Source: Stenopsyche tienmushanensis
Taxonomy: Eukaryota; Arthropoda; Insecta; Trichoptera; Stenopsychidae
Reading direction: 5' to 3'
DNA: 64,000 bases
Assembly (NCBI GenBank): GCA_008973525.1
Contig: WACJ01000551.1
Coordinates: 1,054,001 to 1,118,000, forward strand
Shown here: piece after piece, positions 46,100 through 58,167 of the stretch
How the letters are laid out: each line of letters opens with the position of its first letter
How positions within the stretch are numbered: position 1 is the first letter of the stretch
The notes under the pieces: model-generated
Told to the model about the DNA's origin: nothing
What the model saw: only the letters and a program-made list of their open reading frames with translations
The model's database searches: none
Made by a program: the position numbers and the translations under genes

Positions 46100-48730
46100 A
46101 AAGATGACTTTTGCAGCTGGAGTGAGTTTGCCTAATTTACCTGAAAACTGAACTATGACTCATATATACTTTATGAACTGATTGAATTATTATTTTTTTC
46201 CATTCGAAATAATGCATTCATATCAAAGAACACCCAAAAATAGATAGAATGGATGCATTTGGATTAGTGCCGACTGTTAAGCTAAAAGCACTGCATAATT
46301 CACAACTACTCGTTAGGTAGATCGGTGAGATCGCTACCTGGCTAAAAGTTCATAAGCCGAAATGCATTTTAGCAACATCAAGTTCATTCAGCTTCAACTT
46401 TGGACCAGGTTGAAGTTAATTCAATCGGCTAATTACGCTGAAACTTTATTTTGCAATTATGCTTTTCATACTTCAGCCGACTTTGGCATGTTGCAGCCGC
46501 GAAAGGTTCAACTATTGCAAGTACAAAACTTTCCTTTGCAATCATTGAGAGCTTAAATTTGTTCCTGTAATGTACTCCATTACTTTTAAAACAAACATGT
46601 ACTTACTCCAAATTTCCTTGTTGGAATACATTTCAACGAACTAAGTAAACTTCTTCCCTGTGCCTTGTATACAAATAGCAATATTTCTTCTTAAACCTTT
46701 GCGCATTATTAAAACGTGTTTCCAAGATTGGCTTTACATGCGATTTAGTTAACCACATTCAAGTCATTAAATCATCGATCATCAGCTTGAAATATTTAAT
46801 ATTTTTTTATCATTTGAATCTAGGGTACATTTGTGTTTATATAAACATTTAAGCGCTCGTAAATTCTGTACGTATTCGTAAGCTTTAATTGAAATGTTCA
46901 ACACTTGAGGCATATAATTTTAGTGTTGCATATTTGCAAAAAAAAAATGTTCCAAAAAATATTAAATTAATATATGTATTTGTGCTTAAATTCAAAGAAA
47001 AATAATTAGAAGAAGATTCCAGAAAATCTAGTAAATCAGTTCATTCAGGAGTAATAACAATATTGAGGTCATCCTGCAGATTGTAGCTGAATACTCAACA
47101 AATTCGCATAGAAAATGTACAATTAATATAAAAATATGTATTATCATACAATGACTATGCTTTCGAAATTTTTAAATATGCTTTTCTGCGAACATCTATT
47201 GTTATATTAAATAATTTAAGTTAAATATTATACAGTTATTCTTCTTCTTTTCTTTGTTAAATTAACACAAAACAAGCTTTTCTTAATTCTTAAATACAAT
47301 AGATTGAAAAATACATTTTCTTCCTTATTAATTAAACAATCAGATAAAAGCACTCTCTTTGATGTATGAACATTTTGTATGGATTTTAATAGTATGGCTG
47401 CTTTTAAAGCTATCCACATTTTATTTTAATAGTCCAGTGCAAAACTTTGCTATTATTTACATTACATTTTTTGTACACAAAGACGAGTCGCAATTTAAAA
47501 ACAATTGTCCGAATGAAATATCGTATCAGTGGCAGTTTCCAAAACGACTATTGCGACTGATACTGACGTTAATTTCGAAAGAACAAGTTCCAAAAGTCGA
47601 GAGGGCCATTTGCATGATTCCACCATTGTCTGCATGAAATAATTTATTCCCCACTCTGGCCCCCCTATAAATATCGCCATTTTTTAATAATATCCACCTT
47701 CTCGGGCTTTTAGGCGCATTTCAAAATTCAAAAAGTTTTCGTTTGCCGAGGTGAGGAATGGCTCGGAAGATCTTCATACTGAGCCGTAATTTACAACGAG
47801 AATTGAAAAACTTTTATTACATAAAGAAGAGGAAGCTTGGCGTCAAAATCAGATTATGCGCCTTATGAAGAATGGAATAAATAATTTTTTTCACATAGGG
47901 ATTACTTATGCAAAATTTTACGTCCGCATGAGCGAAACTTCGACTTCGAAAACTGGGTCGGCAAAATAAATTGCTTGCATCAAGACACCTTTGATTTTGA
48001 TAGCCAATTTTAAAAATTGAATTTTGACTCGCTCTGCTGTGATGTTCTGTGTTATTGAAACTCAAGACTTTGTCACGACGAACGACATATTTCTATAAAA
48101 GCTTTGTGTATAAAATCATACAATTTTACGTCATATCATCTTACATTCATAAAAAGTATCAATCAGTGAGTTTGCTGGATTTTTTTTCGAAATTACGAAA
48201 AAACTACTCTAAAGAAGAAAAAGTTTTGTGTGAAAAAAAAAATCCTACAGACTTATTGAGTGATGCGTCGTATTTAAAATTCACTATTGTGCCTATCATA
48301 CTTTCAAATGAATATCAAATTCTACATTTAAGTCAATTTGATATAAATTGTTATTAGTTGAGTTTTCGTTTATTTAGGATTTATTAATATATCAAATAAG
48401 ATATTTATTTTATAACATTCTGAAATAGTTTAAGACATTCCAAAATATTTAAAAAATAAACGGAATTTTCCCAAAATAGATTTTATAGAATTTCATACAT
48501 GATACAGAATTATTGACTCTAAATTCATAGTTAAATCTAGATTTAAATATTGAAACATGAACGTCATAACTTTAGACCAAGCTTTATAAAGGAATTTTTA
48601 AGGAATAAATGGAATAACGTTGTTCTTTTAATTGTGTTTAAATAGTAAATGGGGTTTTTTTAAATAGAAAAAATAAGTTGGATTACTATTTAAATAAGCC
48701 TAAAAATTAAAGACTTTTCTTTCCAATCGG
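46100..48730. other. intergenic; mixed patches
   Basis: No gene. The patch 46250-46560 is compositionally complex. The patch 47490-47790 includes ATTTGCAT (47608-47615) and GAGCCGTAATTTAC (GCCGTAA at 47783). A 102-codon + frame at 48049-48357 is rich in K, S, F and Y, as random AT-rich DNA would be. Confidence 0.45.
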
Positions 48731-49220
48731 CACAAAATTAATTTCTGAAAAAGTAGAAGGCAAACATCACAGTGCCATAAGTCCAAAATTAACTCTTTTT
48801 AGTGCCAATTAGGCGTCCGAATTGAGTAATTAAAGAAGTTTCGCCCACCGCGTTGACTCCGAGGACATAAGCGGTGAAACCAGAAAAGTTGGCATTTCAT
48901 TTTCTCCCGGTCCATTCATTCATCCTCAGCAGCCGTGTGGCAATTGAAAAGAAATTTTAAATTGCCCCAACCCCTTCGACTTATTCCCAATTCTCCAATT
49001 TATCCCCTATTTCTCAGCGCCTCCCGCGCTCATCCCATCCAATTTCGCCTGCACCCCCTCCCAAATCTGTTCGGAGCCTCTTTCGGTGGCTTCTTCGTCT
49101 GTTTGATCTGAAACGGTCGTCCCAGACAACAAAAGGCCAACTTTTCTGGGGCTAAACTGAGGCATTTGTTAGTCGAGACCTGGTACCAACGCTCGGCGCA
49201 AGCTTTTTATTAGGCACAGA
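48731..49220. other. GC-rich, pyrimidine-rich island
   Basis: Composition shifts to GC-rich, with C-rich and T-rich runs (about 48960-49100) and no open frame. Candidate non-coding or promoter-like element. No start site or gene body could be tied to it. Confidence 0.3.
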
Positions 49221-49890
49221 TTATTCTCAAACAAAGGAAAGTTGTCAATGAACTAGACTTTTTCCTATCTGTGTGCATATTTCGACTGCAACGGGTAGCT
49301 TCACTGCATTTCCCCCGGAAGTGTTGGCAAAAAGATGAAAAAATGCAAGAAACTTCTTTGAGCAACTTTAATTGTTTCTCTACATCTTGGCGATATGCTT
49401 TAACCATCCTAAAAATAATATAAGACACCCTTTGACAATCTTGAGACAATAGTGGAAATTACTACATTGTATCTTGGATTTAGAGACATTTTAATCAACA
49501 AGCTGAAGAAGACATGCCAACTATGATAAATTCACATTTAGATATACGCCTGTTTCAAATTACTATATAAAAATATGAACATGAATGTCAAAGCAACACT
49601 GTTATTATACACTAATTTAAAACAAACCATTATAAATGACTTTTTATCTTGAGTCGGATCATTTAATCGTTTTGTAAAACGCGTTTAATAAAAAATCCGC
49701 AATAAAAATTATCTGCTACCATTAACCTTTCTGTCAATAAGATGATCTGGCCAGATCATTATAATTTTGCAATGAGTTTATTTTAATATAATTTATGTAT
49801 AGATCTTACCAAATCTCCCTGAGTTTGTCATTTTAGGAATTTAAAGAATTTAAAAAAGTTGGGATCCTAGTGTTTCGAGAAAAAAGGAAA
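49221..49890. other. AT-rich intergenic DNA
   Basis: Contains the 18-bp palindrome at 49742-49759 and otherwise nothing before the R1-like element. Confidence 0.5.
49742..49759. repeat. 18-bp perfect palindrome, no loop
   Basis: ATGATCTGGCCAGATCAT equals its own reverse complement. It could be a dimeric factor site or chance. Confidence 0.9.
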
Positions 49891-51110
49891 TTTATGTTTA
49901 TGTATCTAGAGCCAATAGTATAGGTTTGGGTAGACTTAGTAGACTTTTAGTAGAAGCCCTCGCTAGGATAAACGCGTGGATGCGTGAGAATCGCCTACAG
50001 CTAGCGGTGGAGAAAACGGAGGCAATGATATGCAGCAGGAGAAGGAGACCGAGGGTCAAAAAGCTTGTTGTGAACGGTCACGAGGTGAAATACAGCAAAT
50101 CGCTGAGATACCTCGGGATCCTCTTGGACAACAAGCTGACCTTCAGAAGACACATAGAAGCAACTGCGCAGAAGGCGCAGAAGGTGGCCAGTGAGCTCGG
50201 ACGGCTCATGCCCAATGTCGGAGGGCCAAAGCCGTGCAGAAGGAAAATCGTAAATGAGGTTATCCATTCAATACTTCTGTACGGTGCCCCGATATGGTAC
50301 GAATCAGTCCGTCACGAGAGCTATAGGAAAAAACTGGCTGGGGTCCAGCGACAGGGAGCGCTCCGAGTCACCACAGCATATAGAACAGTATCAGAAGATG
50401 CGGTGCTCGTGATTGCAGGAATCCCGCCGCTGGACCTCCTAGCAAAAAAGAGGGCCTTGGACTATGAAGATCCCAAAAACCGCAACAAACATGAACAGAA
50501 ACTGAAGGAAGCCTGGCAACAGAGATGGGATCAGTCCACAAAAGGAAGATGGACCCACCGATTTATACCGGTCGTAAGTCGGTGGAGGGCCAGAAAATAC
50601 GGCGAAACGACCTACCGCTTAACTCAGGCGCTCACCGGACATGGATGTTTCGGAGCGTACCTAAAGCGGATTGGCAAGGAAACATCTGCCAATTGCCACC
50701 ACTGCCAAGCGGAGGTCGATGATGCAGAGCACACCATCATTAGCTGTGAGGCTTGGGCACCCCAGAGGAAATTGCTGAAACAAGCACTCGGGGTAGCCGA
50801 GCTCAACGCCAACAACATGATCCACAGCATGATGGAGAGCAAGAAGAACTGGGACCTTTGGCGCGAATACGTGGAAGAGATTCTGAGCGCCAAAGAGGGC
50901 AGTGAAAGAGAGAGACGCAGAGCGCAACAGCCTCTCCAACAATAGAATAGGGCCAATCACCTAAGGCCAGACTACCTGTCCTCCCGAAGCAATGTGGAAA
51001 ACAATACCAGGAGGACAGAGAAGGACAAGGGCGGGTTTAGTGGGCAGGCACGACCGAACAATCGTGAATCCTACACTGCCCAGCTTCACTGGGCGTCTTG
51101 CGAAGATTAA
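49891..51110 (+). mobile_element. 5'-truncated R1-like non-LTR retrotransposon
   Basis: A GC-rich block in AT-rich flanks. It holds the last third of the pol reading frame and a 3' UTR of about 160 bp (about 50946-51110) with the words GCGGGTTTAGTGGGC, ATCGTGAATCCTACACTGCC and CTTCACTGGGCGTCTTGCGA, which are in the style of R1-clade 3' UTRs. The 5' cut lies just after the reverse-transcriptase active site, as expected from incomplete target-primed reverse transcription. No poly(A) tail or clear target duplication was identified. Confidence 0.8.
49926..50945 (+). CDS. R1-like pol C-terminal fragment (RT thumb to zinc knuckle)
   Basis: An uninterrupted frame of 339 codons plus stop. The listed start is a TTG, and the frame stays open upstream into AT-rich DNA, so no true start exists. 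Residues 8-35 (VEALARINAWMRENRLQLAV, then EKTEAM) are the helix after the missing YADD box. Residues 59-75 read SLRYLGILLDNKLTF, the classic non-LTR RT thumb motif. Residues 113-125 read IHSILLYGAPIWY. A CCHC zinc knuckle lies at C257, C260, H269, C274 (CHHCQAEVDDAEHTIISC). Basic helix-rich C-terminus ends SERERRRAQQPLQQ. The arrangement and order suit the R1 clade. The catalytic palm and endonuclease are absent, so it is a dead fragment despite the clean frame. Codon use is far more GC-rich than any neighbour. Confidence 0.85.
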   Translation: MGRLSRLLVEALARINAWMRENRLQLAVEKTEAMICSRRRRPRVKKLVVNGHEVKYSKSLRYLGILLDNKLTFRRHIEATAQKAQKVASELGRLMPNVGGPKPCRRKIVNEVIHSILLYGAPIWYESVRHESYRKKLAGVQRQGALRVTTAYRTVSEDAVLVIAGIPPLDLLAKKRALDYEDPKNRNKHEQKLKEAWQQRWDQSTKGRWTHRFIPVVSRWRARKYGETTYRLTQALTGHGCFGAYLKRIGKETSANCHHCQAEVDDAEHTIISCEAWAPQRKLLKQALGVAELNANNMIHSMMESKKNWDLWREYVEEILSAKEGSERERRRAQQPLQQ

Positions 51111-51560
51111 GGTACCTATTTATTTGACGGGATTACATTGAACCATTTCATTCACAGAAGGGTTAAAATAACCAAATATGTTTTTGAATTTTAATTTCGA
51201 ATTGTCGAAAATTTAAATGTTACTGATCAGGGTTTCGAAACGTTATTTTTTTCATTTCGATTTTGTTTTCAGTTACATTTCTAGTATTTATATCGGTTCG
51301 GTTACAGTTTTCGTTCCGGAGAATTTATGATTTTATCGGTATTAATCAATTATTCTACAATTTCTCACTGAAAAATCAGGTGTGTTTTAAACTACATATA
51401 AAAGATAAGACTTAATAGAAGCAATAATATTAAATATTGAGATTATGCGAGTATTCGTATTAAAGTGGTGTTTCATTAAATCTGAATAAGAAGCATTTTT
51501 ACTGCAAATAACGCATTAAAAAATGTCGTTTGTATTTGTATCAGCACTAGCTAAGAACAC
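51111..51560. other. AT-rich DNA with a possible hAT terminus
   Basis: Nothing coding. CAGGGTTTCGAAACG at 51228-51242 is followed by CATTTCGATTTTG, TATCGGTTCGG and TTTTCGTTCCGG, short CGGTTT/CGTT words as in hAT subterminal regions. No opposite end was found. Confidence 0.35.
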
Positions 51561-52850
51561 TTCATCCCTCAAATGAAAGCTGGAGCTTTCGTCGGTAGGC
51601 CACCGCGTTGAGGGAGCAATAATTAACGAACTTTAACCCATCGCGCTAATAAGCACACGCTCGGTTAGGCTTTTTAAAAGGGTTTAGTCAGTGGGTGCTT
51701 TTATTGTATTATTGTTGCCGGTTCAATGGGCCGAATTTTTTATTTCCATCCCACGCAGTTGAGGCCGAGTTACTTCTTGGCCATTAAGCATGTCCACAAA
51801 TCACAACATCGCAGGTCGTGGAATCCACAATGCAAACTTCCACAACATTCCACAACACCAATTGTTAAACGATGATCAAATATTTCATTGTTTTCCCAAC
51901 GGTGCGACGCAAACGCTAAATGCGATCATAAATTTTAAACAAACGCCATGTCGATACTTGCGGCATTCTTTACATTTTGGGAACATCACGATTGCGAAAA
52001 TTTCCGAGCAAATTTACACAACACAATAGCTGAGGAGATATTGAGCTATGAAATCATCCAAAATGTATAAACCGCAACCAGGTGTTGTGAAAGCAAATTA
52101 ATTTTGAATGGAAAGCTTTCACTGCCAATATAGCGATCGGAGATAGTTGAGATGACATTTCAGAGAGTAATATTACTTGCCAAAATAGATCCACAAATAA
52201 TTATTCATAACCACAATATTAAAACGAAATTTGGGTACGCTATGAAAGCTTGAATATCACGAGGCTTCGTCGACACGTGAAAGCTTATTCACGCGAAAAC
52301 TAAACGTCGTTATCAGACACAATTTTCCACGCAAAAAAAGTCTTTTAAATCAATACAACGAAACGTCCTTCGTAAGACATTAAAAAGCACCAAACGACTC
52401 AAGAACATTTCGACAATAAAACTTGAAATGAGTCCGTTTACCCCATGGTCATTAGATAGATGGAAAAGATCCTTAAGATTGTCTTTAGTGCTGAGACAAA
52501 AATCTGGAGCGAGGCTGTTTGTATGCACTTCCGGTTAAGCGGAAAAGTTATCAATTTTGTGAGTTTCACAGCTTGAGAGCTTCCGGTATGGCGCCTGCCG
52601 CCATCTTACCGTGTTCCGGTCGCCATCATAAACTTCTTAGAGTCTTTTGTCCCTTTGATAAATAAGAAATGTTTGGCAGTTCTCGGGGACGTCGGGTAAT
52701 AATTGCTCCCCGAAAAAATCCAATAAAATTAAAGCGACTGGGGCGGAAAAATTGGAGATATTCCGCCCTCGAAGAAATTAAATTAAAACGCACCATCCTT
52801 CGATGTACAAAATGGAGGAATGTAATTTTATTCACGTGAGGACGAATACA
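51561..52850. other. mixed islands, candidate non-coding elements
   Basis: Complex, GC-richer stretches at 51560-51800 and 52250-52830. They include TTCAATGGGCCGAATTTTTT and CTCCGGCATGG-like C/G clusters. Short frames on both strands are not protein-like. Confidence 0.35.
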
Positions 52851-54990
52851 TATTGCAATTTAAACGCGAAAAATTAATGTAAATTTGTTCATGGATAAAG
52901 TGTTGAATGGAACATTAATAAAGAAACTGTTAAAACTTTAAATTTTGTTGAATAAGAAGTTTATACATCGATAGACTGAGCAAATACTTGGACAATAAGA
53001 AGTCATTAGTATGAATCCATCTAAAGAAAATTGATTTAATTATAAATTCCACACAGGTTCGTTGTAAAATTAGTCATTAAATTCGTCTAAGTTAATGCTT
53101 AAATTTACAAATTGGATCCTTAAAAATTAAGATATAATAAATTATGTATATCTAATGGATTCTTTCATCAGTCTAACAATATTAGCTCAAATATTTGCAT
53201 AGTCGATTATAGCATATAGTATGTTTTTCTTTTATCTAACAAATTTCTCTAAGAATTAGATAAATTTTCTAAAATATCATAACTGTAAAGATGGGAATCT
53301 GCTATTTCAATTAATTATTTTCTCATAATAAAATTGATTTATTAATTTCAAACTTTTGATGCATAAAGGGTAGGTTTTAAAATAATGCTGACTTTTTTGT
53401 AAGATGTCATTTCATTTTATCACGCCATAAATGTTTTTTTTATAAATGTCATTTTTTGAAAGGACATATCTATAAGAAAGTCGATCATAATTTTGGTGAT
53501 GAAATTTGAATTATTTCAATGCTTTATAGCTAATTCGCGAAATGCGCTCGAAGCAATCACTCCATCCAGATTGCACCCCAACGGCTCTAAAACCACTGCG
53601 GTTTCAGGTTGCTCCATATACCAGCTTTTGTTTGCAAGCTAGAGGTTCCCGTTAGAGCCTTTCTTATCTTTTTTCAAGTAAGGGTGAAAAAAATTATTTA
53701 AACACATATTTAAACGTTTGATTTTTGTCTTTACATTTATAGATTGCTTATTTTTCAATAAAAATTTGCACGAATTAATGGTGTTTTTCCACAAGTGTTT
53801 ATATATAATATTTTGAAGTATTTCGATTAAAATTCCGAACAAATTACAAGTGTTTGTTAAGTCGTGGAATAAATGGCACGCGATGCCATTGAATACAGTA
53901 TGCAATGGAGACATTCAAACTCAGCCGGGCCAAAGAGCGACCACTTTCAATGGGATAAACTTTGTTTTTACCATTTTTATCCTCCATTGAGAAGATGGAG
54001 ACGAGGGCCGAATGCTGTGGTGGATATCAGCCAACTACATCGGGATCGTGCTCTCGACGCAAAGAACACGGAAAAAAGCTACAGCGCTTCTATAACTTCA
54101 TATTTGGCGAGACCATCACGCCAAATAGTGCTTATGTACTCTTCCAGCACGAAAGCTCTGATTTTTATCAAGAAAAAATATTATAAAAATGTATCTTAAG
54201 TATAATACATCCATTTTAAATTGCTGTATTGGAGAAGAATTTGTAAATTGAATCACGTCTATAAAGACGTGCTGGAACGTGATAGTCCAGCGATTTTCGA
54301 ATAAAAATGAGCAATTTGGATGCATCAATGCTGCTCAAGTACTCTATATTGTATAGAAGTTTGATATTCATAAAACATTTTATGGTATTGCTATTTACAG
54401 CAAACAGACTTGCTGATATGCCTTCATTACAATACGGAATAATCAAAGTAAATTATAACGCAATTTATATACAAATCTCATTTCATGCTGGAATATTTAA
54501 GAAATCGAGAAGATTTTAAGGTTAGTTACTATTTTTCTGTAATTTATGGATATAAATTATTATTTTTATGTAATATTTCTGTTTTATTACTTGAAATCAT
54601 ATTACATATTTAAAGCTTAAACGCTTAAAAAAGCTATTTGCAAATATATATATAATGAAATAATCATTTCCACCCATAAAAATAACCAGTTTCAGGTCTC
54701 AGAAATTAAATTGAAAGATTTTATTGTATCTAAAGAAATCAAAATGAAGATGAGATTAAAATGCAAATTGATTTTATGAAATAAAGATTAAGTAAACGAT
54801 ATTTCTTAACGAAAAAATGTTTCATGTTAGAAATATCATAGCAAATAGTTTTGAGAACCAATGATCGCTTACAATAAGCTCCACACCACAAAAGTACTTA
54901 AACTTACGATTGAAGATAGGGAACAATGGAGTCGGGCATTTAATAATCGCTTCTCAGTAAATTATAAACAATTTACGCCTTTCGGCATTA
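52851..54990. other. AT-rich intergenic DNA; mixed patch 53.87-54.15 kb
   Basis: A 108-codon + frame at 53873-54199 overlaps a second + frame and has no recognisable motif. No other feature was found. Confidence 0.45.
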
Positions 54991-55400
54991 AGGCCATAGC
55001 AAAACACGACCCAAAATGAAATAAATATGCCTCAATACAAAAATATTTATTTGTGCAATTTTCAGCACAAAAATCGATTAATCCGCGCTATTAATTGCGG
55101 AACAATTATATTTGACAGGGGAAAAATGAGCGCCCGGCTGATTGCAATTTCGTATGCATCGATCAATTAAAACTTTGACAGGATAATTAATTAGGATGCA
55201 AATTTTAGCATCGCTTCCAGGTAATCGCAAAAATGCAACTCGATCGCATCAATAATTGAAAACCAAACACGCTTCGAAAAAATCACTACGGGACTTGGTC
55301 GAAAATCCGCCCGGCGTCGTAAATATTTCATGAGACTATCCATTTAAATGACGAATACCGAAAATGTCGACGAAGTGGTGGAAATAGAATTAAAATAAAT
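54991..55400. other. mixed island
   Basis: Complex sequence with ATGCAAAT at 55196-55203, TAATTAATTAGG just before it, CATCGATCAATTAAAAC and CGTCGTAAATATTTC. It is rich in homeodomain-type cores. No frame. Candidate enhancer-like element. Confidence 0.3.
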
Positions 55401-56120
55401 TTATAATACATTAGAATTTCAAAATAAATGTATTTTTTGTCAATGCATTATGGAATTTTATATGCGTCTCAAATATAGGCTTTTTTTAGGGGAGGATAAA
55501 ACTTGAAAATTGACTTTTATTACGCAATATCTTTTATCGGGATTACGATATTCGTTTTAGAATATTTTTCTCAAAATGCGGGATTATTTAGCAATTTAAA
55601 CTTGCATCATTCCAGGGCTCTTATGAACATACTCCTTTCACAAAGGCTTAGGTTCAAATCCGGATTACGAATATTGGGAATGCGAAATTTCTATATAAAT
55701 TTTGCAAAACAAATCTTAGCGTTATCTTGTTGTATATTTTATTTTTCGTTATTGAATAAAACTAATTAACATTTCATGAGATATTTTTTTATTCGCCCTA
55801 ATTTGCTTTCATTTTTTGTCCAGGTTCAAGTGATTCAAAACTAATTATTCCAGTGATATCTAACCTACAGGGATAATGACGATTTAATAGGAAGAACAGA
55901 TAATTGGCCTGAATAAAATCGGTTTTTTTTTAGCTTAAGATTAAAGGGAAGTATGGATTATTTTATATTTCTTGATGTCCTAGTGTGAAAGCAACAAATT
56001 CATAGTGCTCACTATCTAATAATTAATATATGTGTCTTGAATCATACATTTTAATATTCTGATTATTTTCCGACGTTTTGATATTAGTATTAAGGCATCA
56101 AAACTCATTGCGACTTGGCG
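55401..56120. other. AT-rich DNA with an exact B-box word
   Basis: GGTTCAAATCC at 55651-55661 is the same 11-mer as at 8569-8579. No A box or cloverleaf surrounds it. The 88-codon frame at 55503-55769 is AT-biased and unconvincing. Confidence 0.4.
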
Positions 56121-56233
56121 ATCCTATTCCGTGGTTCGCAGTTTCCAGATCTGACACCACGGAATTTCTTTGTTTAGGGACGTGCCCCATTCCGTACTCG
56201 CACGATCTCCAGTTCTGACACCACCGGATTTGT
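56121..56233. repeat. tandem pair of about 45-bp units with hairpin
   Basis: Unit 1 (56123-56168) and unit 2 (56186-56231) share ATTCCGT, TTCGCA/TCGCAC, CTCCAG or TTCCAG, TCTGACACCAC and GGA(A)TTT. In unit 1, ATTCCGTGG (56126-56134) and CCACGGAAT (56157-56165) form a perfect 9-bp stem with a 22-nt loop. In unit 2 the stem is weakened by changes on both sides. Function unknown. Confidence 0.65.
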
Positions 56234-56569
56234 GAGACCCTAGCAAACTGGTACCTCTTTAAGTTTAACGACTTATTGAATAATTTGTATGATAAGTTAG
56301 CATATCACTAGAAAGGGTATAAATCTTGAAAACATTTAAAAACTAAACTAAGTTCAAAATGGATGTTAGTCTTTTATTTATAGAATTTAAAAGTCATTTC
56401 TCATTCGTTTGCATAAAATAATTATTTATTTGGATCAAAAAACTTTATAAAATACAAAAACAGTTAATTCGTTCAGTTAAAAACAGATTAAAATTAATAA
56501 GATTAGAAGAGAATTTTTGAGTATTATTTCAAAACATGGAAAAAAATTATATTTCGACAACCCTGACAC
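56234..56569. other. AT-rich intergenic DNA
   Basis: Nothing recognisable. Confidence 0.5.
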
Positions 56570-57371
56570 TTAGAATATAGAGACTATGTCCATATGCAAA
56601 ACATCCTGTATAACGTAAGCGAATTGTTTACAAAAAAATATATATCTTTGATCAATTTTCATCCATATATTAAAATTGCATAATGATAATACGGATTTTT
56701 TGCAGAAAAATCCCAGGCAAATTTGATGCGATTCTCTATCAGGTATCGCACAAAGTGGCTTGATGTATTCACATTGCTTCCGAAGAAGCATGCAAATATG
56801 GTTTATTGCTAATTTATACCGGAATGCTTTCATCCATATGCATTCGGCAATGTTCATAATGTGGTCAGTCCATACATCGCGGCTCCATTTTATCGGTAAG
56901 TACCATAAATAATATTCATTTTCCTCATTCATCCTCATAAATCCTTGTGTTATAATGGCGAGTGACTTTTATCATTTTCTCATGGCTCATGCGAAAAGTG
57001 GATAAAAGCATTATATGCGTTGGGCGGCCATTTGTTTGTGCAAATGCTTTTAAGGCTTTTGTGCTAGTCGTAAAGTAGTTTCTTCCATCGTCCTCCAATT
57101 TTATTTTCATACACGGAAATGTTAGGAGCTTTATGCTCGGGTCCGGGCGAGATCTGCACTGGAAATATTGCACAAAGCTTTCAAAAATTTGTTCCCATTG
57201 ATTGTGGCTATGTAGTTTTATGTCCAAGTCGAGTTTGCTGGCTGTTTTGCTTTTTTCGTCGCCGGCAATGGCTGCATTAAAAGGCTTGGGGTTTGTAGAA
57301 AATTGCGTAATGATAATAAGCAATTTAATTACGGAGATAAGAAGCTCGAATGGTTTAGTTATTCCTTTCAT
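56570..57371 (-). other. two adjacent open frames, unidentified (148 and 122 codons)
   Basis: Minus-strand frame 57371-56925 has a hydrophobic start (PFELLISVIKLLIIITQF) that could act as a signal peptide or anchor. A mixed body follows: LDLDIKLHSHNQWEQIFESF, CRSRPDPSIKLL and MKIKLEDDGRNYF. It overlaps by 14 bp a second frame, 56938-56570, with many C, I, W and Y. Together they keep about 800 bp free of stops apart from one frame change. No family is recognised. A GC-richer patch (56940-57420), open on the other strand too (57202-57420), suggests a conserved non-coding element instead. Low confidence as a gene. Confidence 0.2.
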
Positions 57372-57420
57372 CGGACCGGCTTATCTCAACAGCAGCTTTT
57401 ACGACCCGAATGCCGTTTGA

Positions 57421-58000
57421 ATTTTCAGGATTACAGCAACATTCTTACTGTAGTCATTCTGTCTCCAACGTTTTTGTCTTCACACAAATTAATTAAACAT
57501 GTTGCGAAATTTATGTTAATTAAAAGCCAGTTTTTCATTAACAAAGCCCTTTTTTAAAAAATATAAATGACAAACACAGTACTTAATGAAGACTTACATT
57601 CCATAAACTCTTACACGTACAAACGTACATTTGAGCTCTCATATTCGTAAATATTTTAATATAGGATATTTAAAAGTTAAAACGTGATTGTATATGGAAA
57701 AAAGTCATATTTATCTAATTGGCATTATATTGATAAAATTTACGTTATTCCCTAATGCTTCATCAATATCGTTATGAACTTTTTAAAAATAAGCTGTACA
57801 GTATCAATATGATCTTATGATCTTGCACTTAGTAACCGAACAGTGGAAAGTCATTAACTCAAGACAAGTCTTGAATTGGGCATATGAATGAATGACATTT
57901 AAGGAAAATACAATTGCTATCGTTGTGGAATTATTTCGCAACAAACTTTCGTGGGCACCTTTGTCGTGTAAATTAATTATTTTGACAGCCCTATTATGTG
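57421..58000. other. AT-rich intergenic DNA
   Basis: Nothing recognisable. Confidence 0.5.
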
Positions 58001-58070
58001 GCTTGCACAGTCATCAGACTGGAGACCAGTGAATATTTGGTTTCAAATTCAGACTATGGAAAAAAATGCA
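57995..58070 (+). repeat. possible tRNA-derived SINE fragment
   Basis: TGGCTTGCACAGT resembles an A box. GGTTTCAAATTC (58039-58050) resembles a B box with one inserted T. The tail AGACTATGGAAAAAA matches the tail after the B box at 8569. No good cloverleaf. Confidence 0.35.
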
Positions 58071-58167
58071 TGAGAGTCTTAACTCATAGAAAAGGTTACC
58101 TTTATGCATTGCTTTTATTCATTTGTTAACAAAAATTGTTAGCCAAAAGATAAAGCCGTGTTTGTAT

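Noticed and set aside
48049..48357. 102-codon + frame
   Set aside because: The start is not ATG, and the composition (K, S, F, Y, I) is that of random AT-rich DNA. No motif.
50001..50960. Minus-strand and alternative + frames of 65-110 codons inside the R1-like element
   Set aside because: These are shadows of the uninterrupted + frame 49926-50945.
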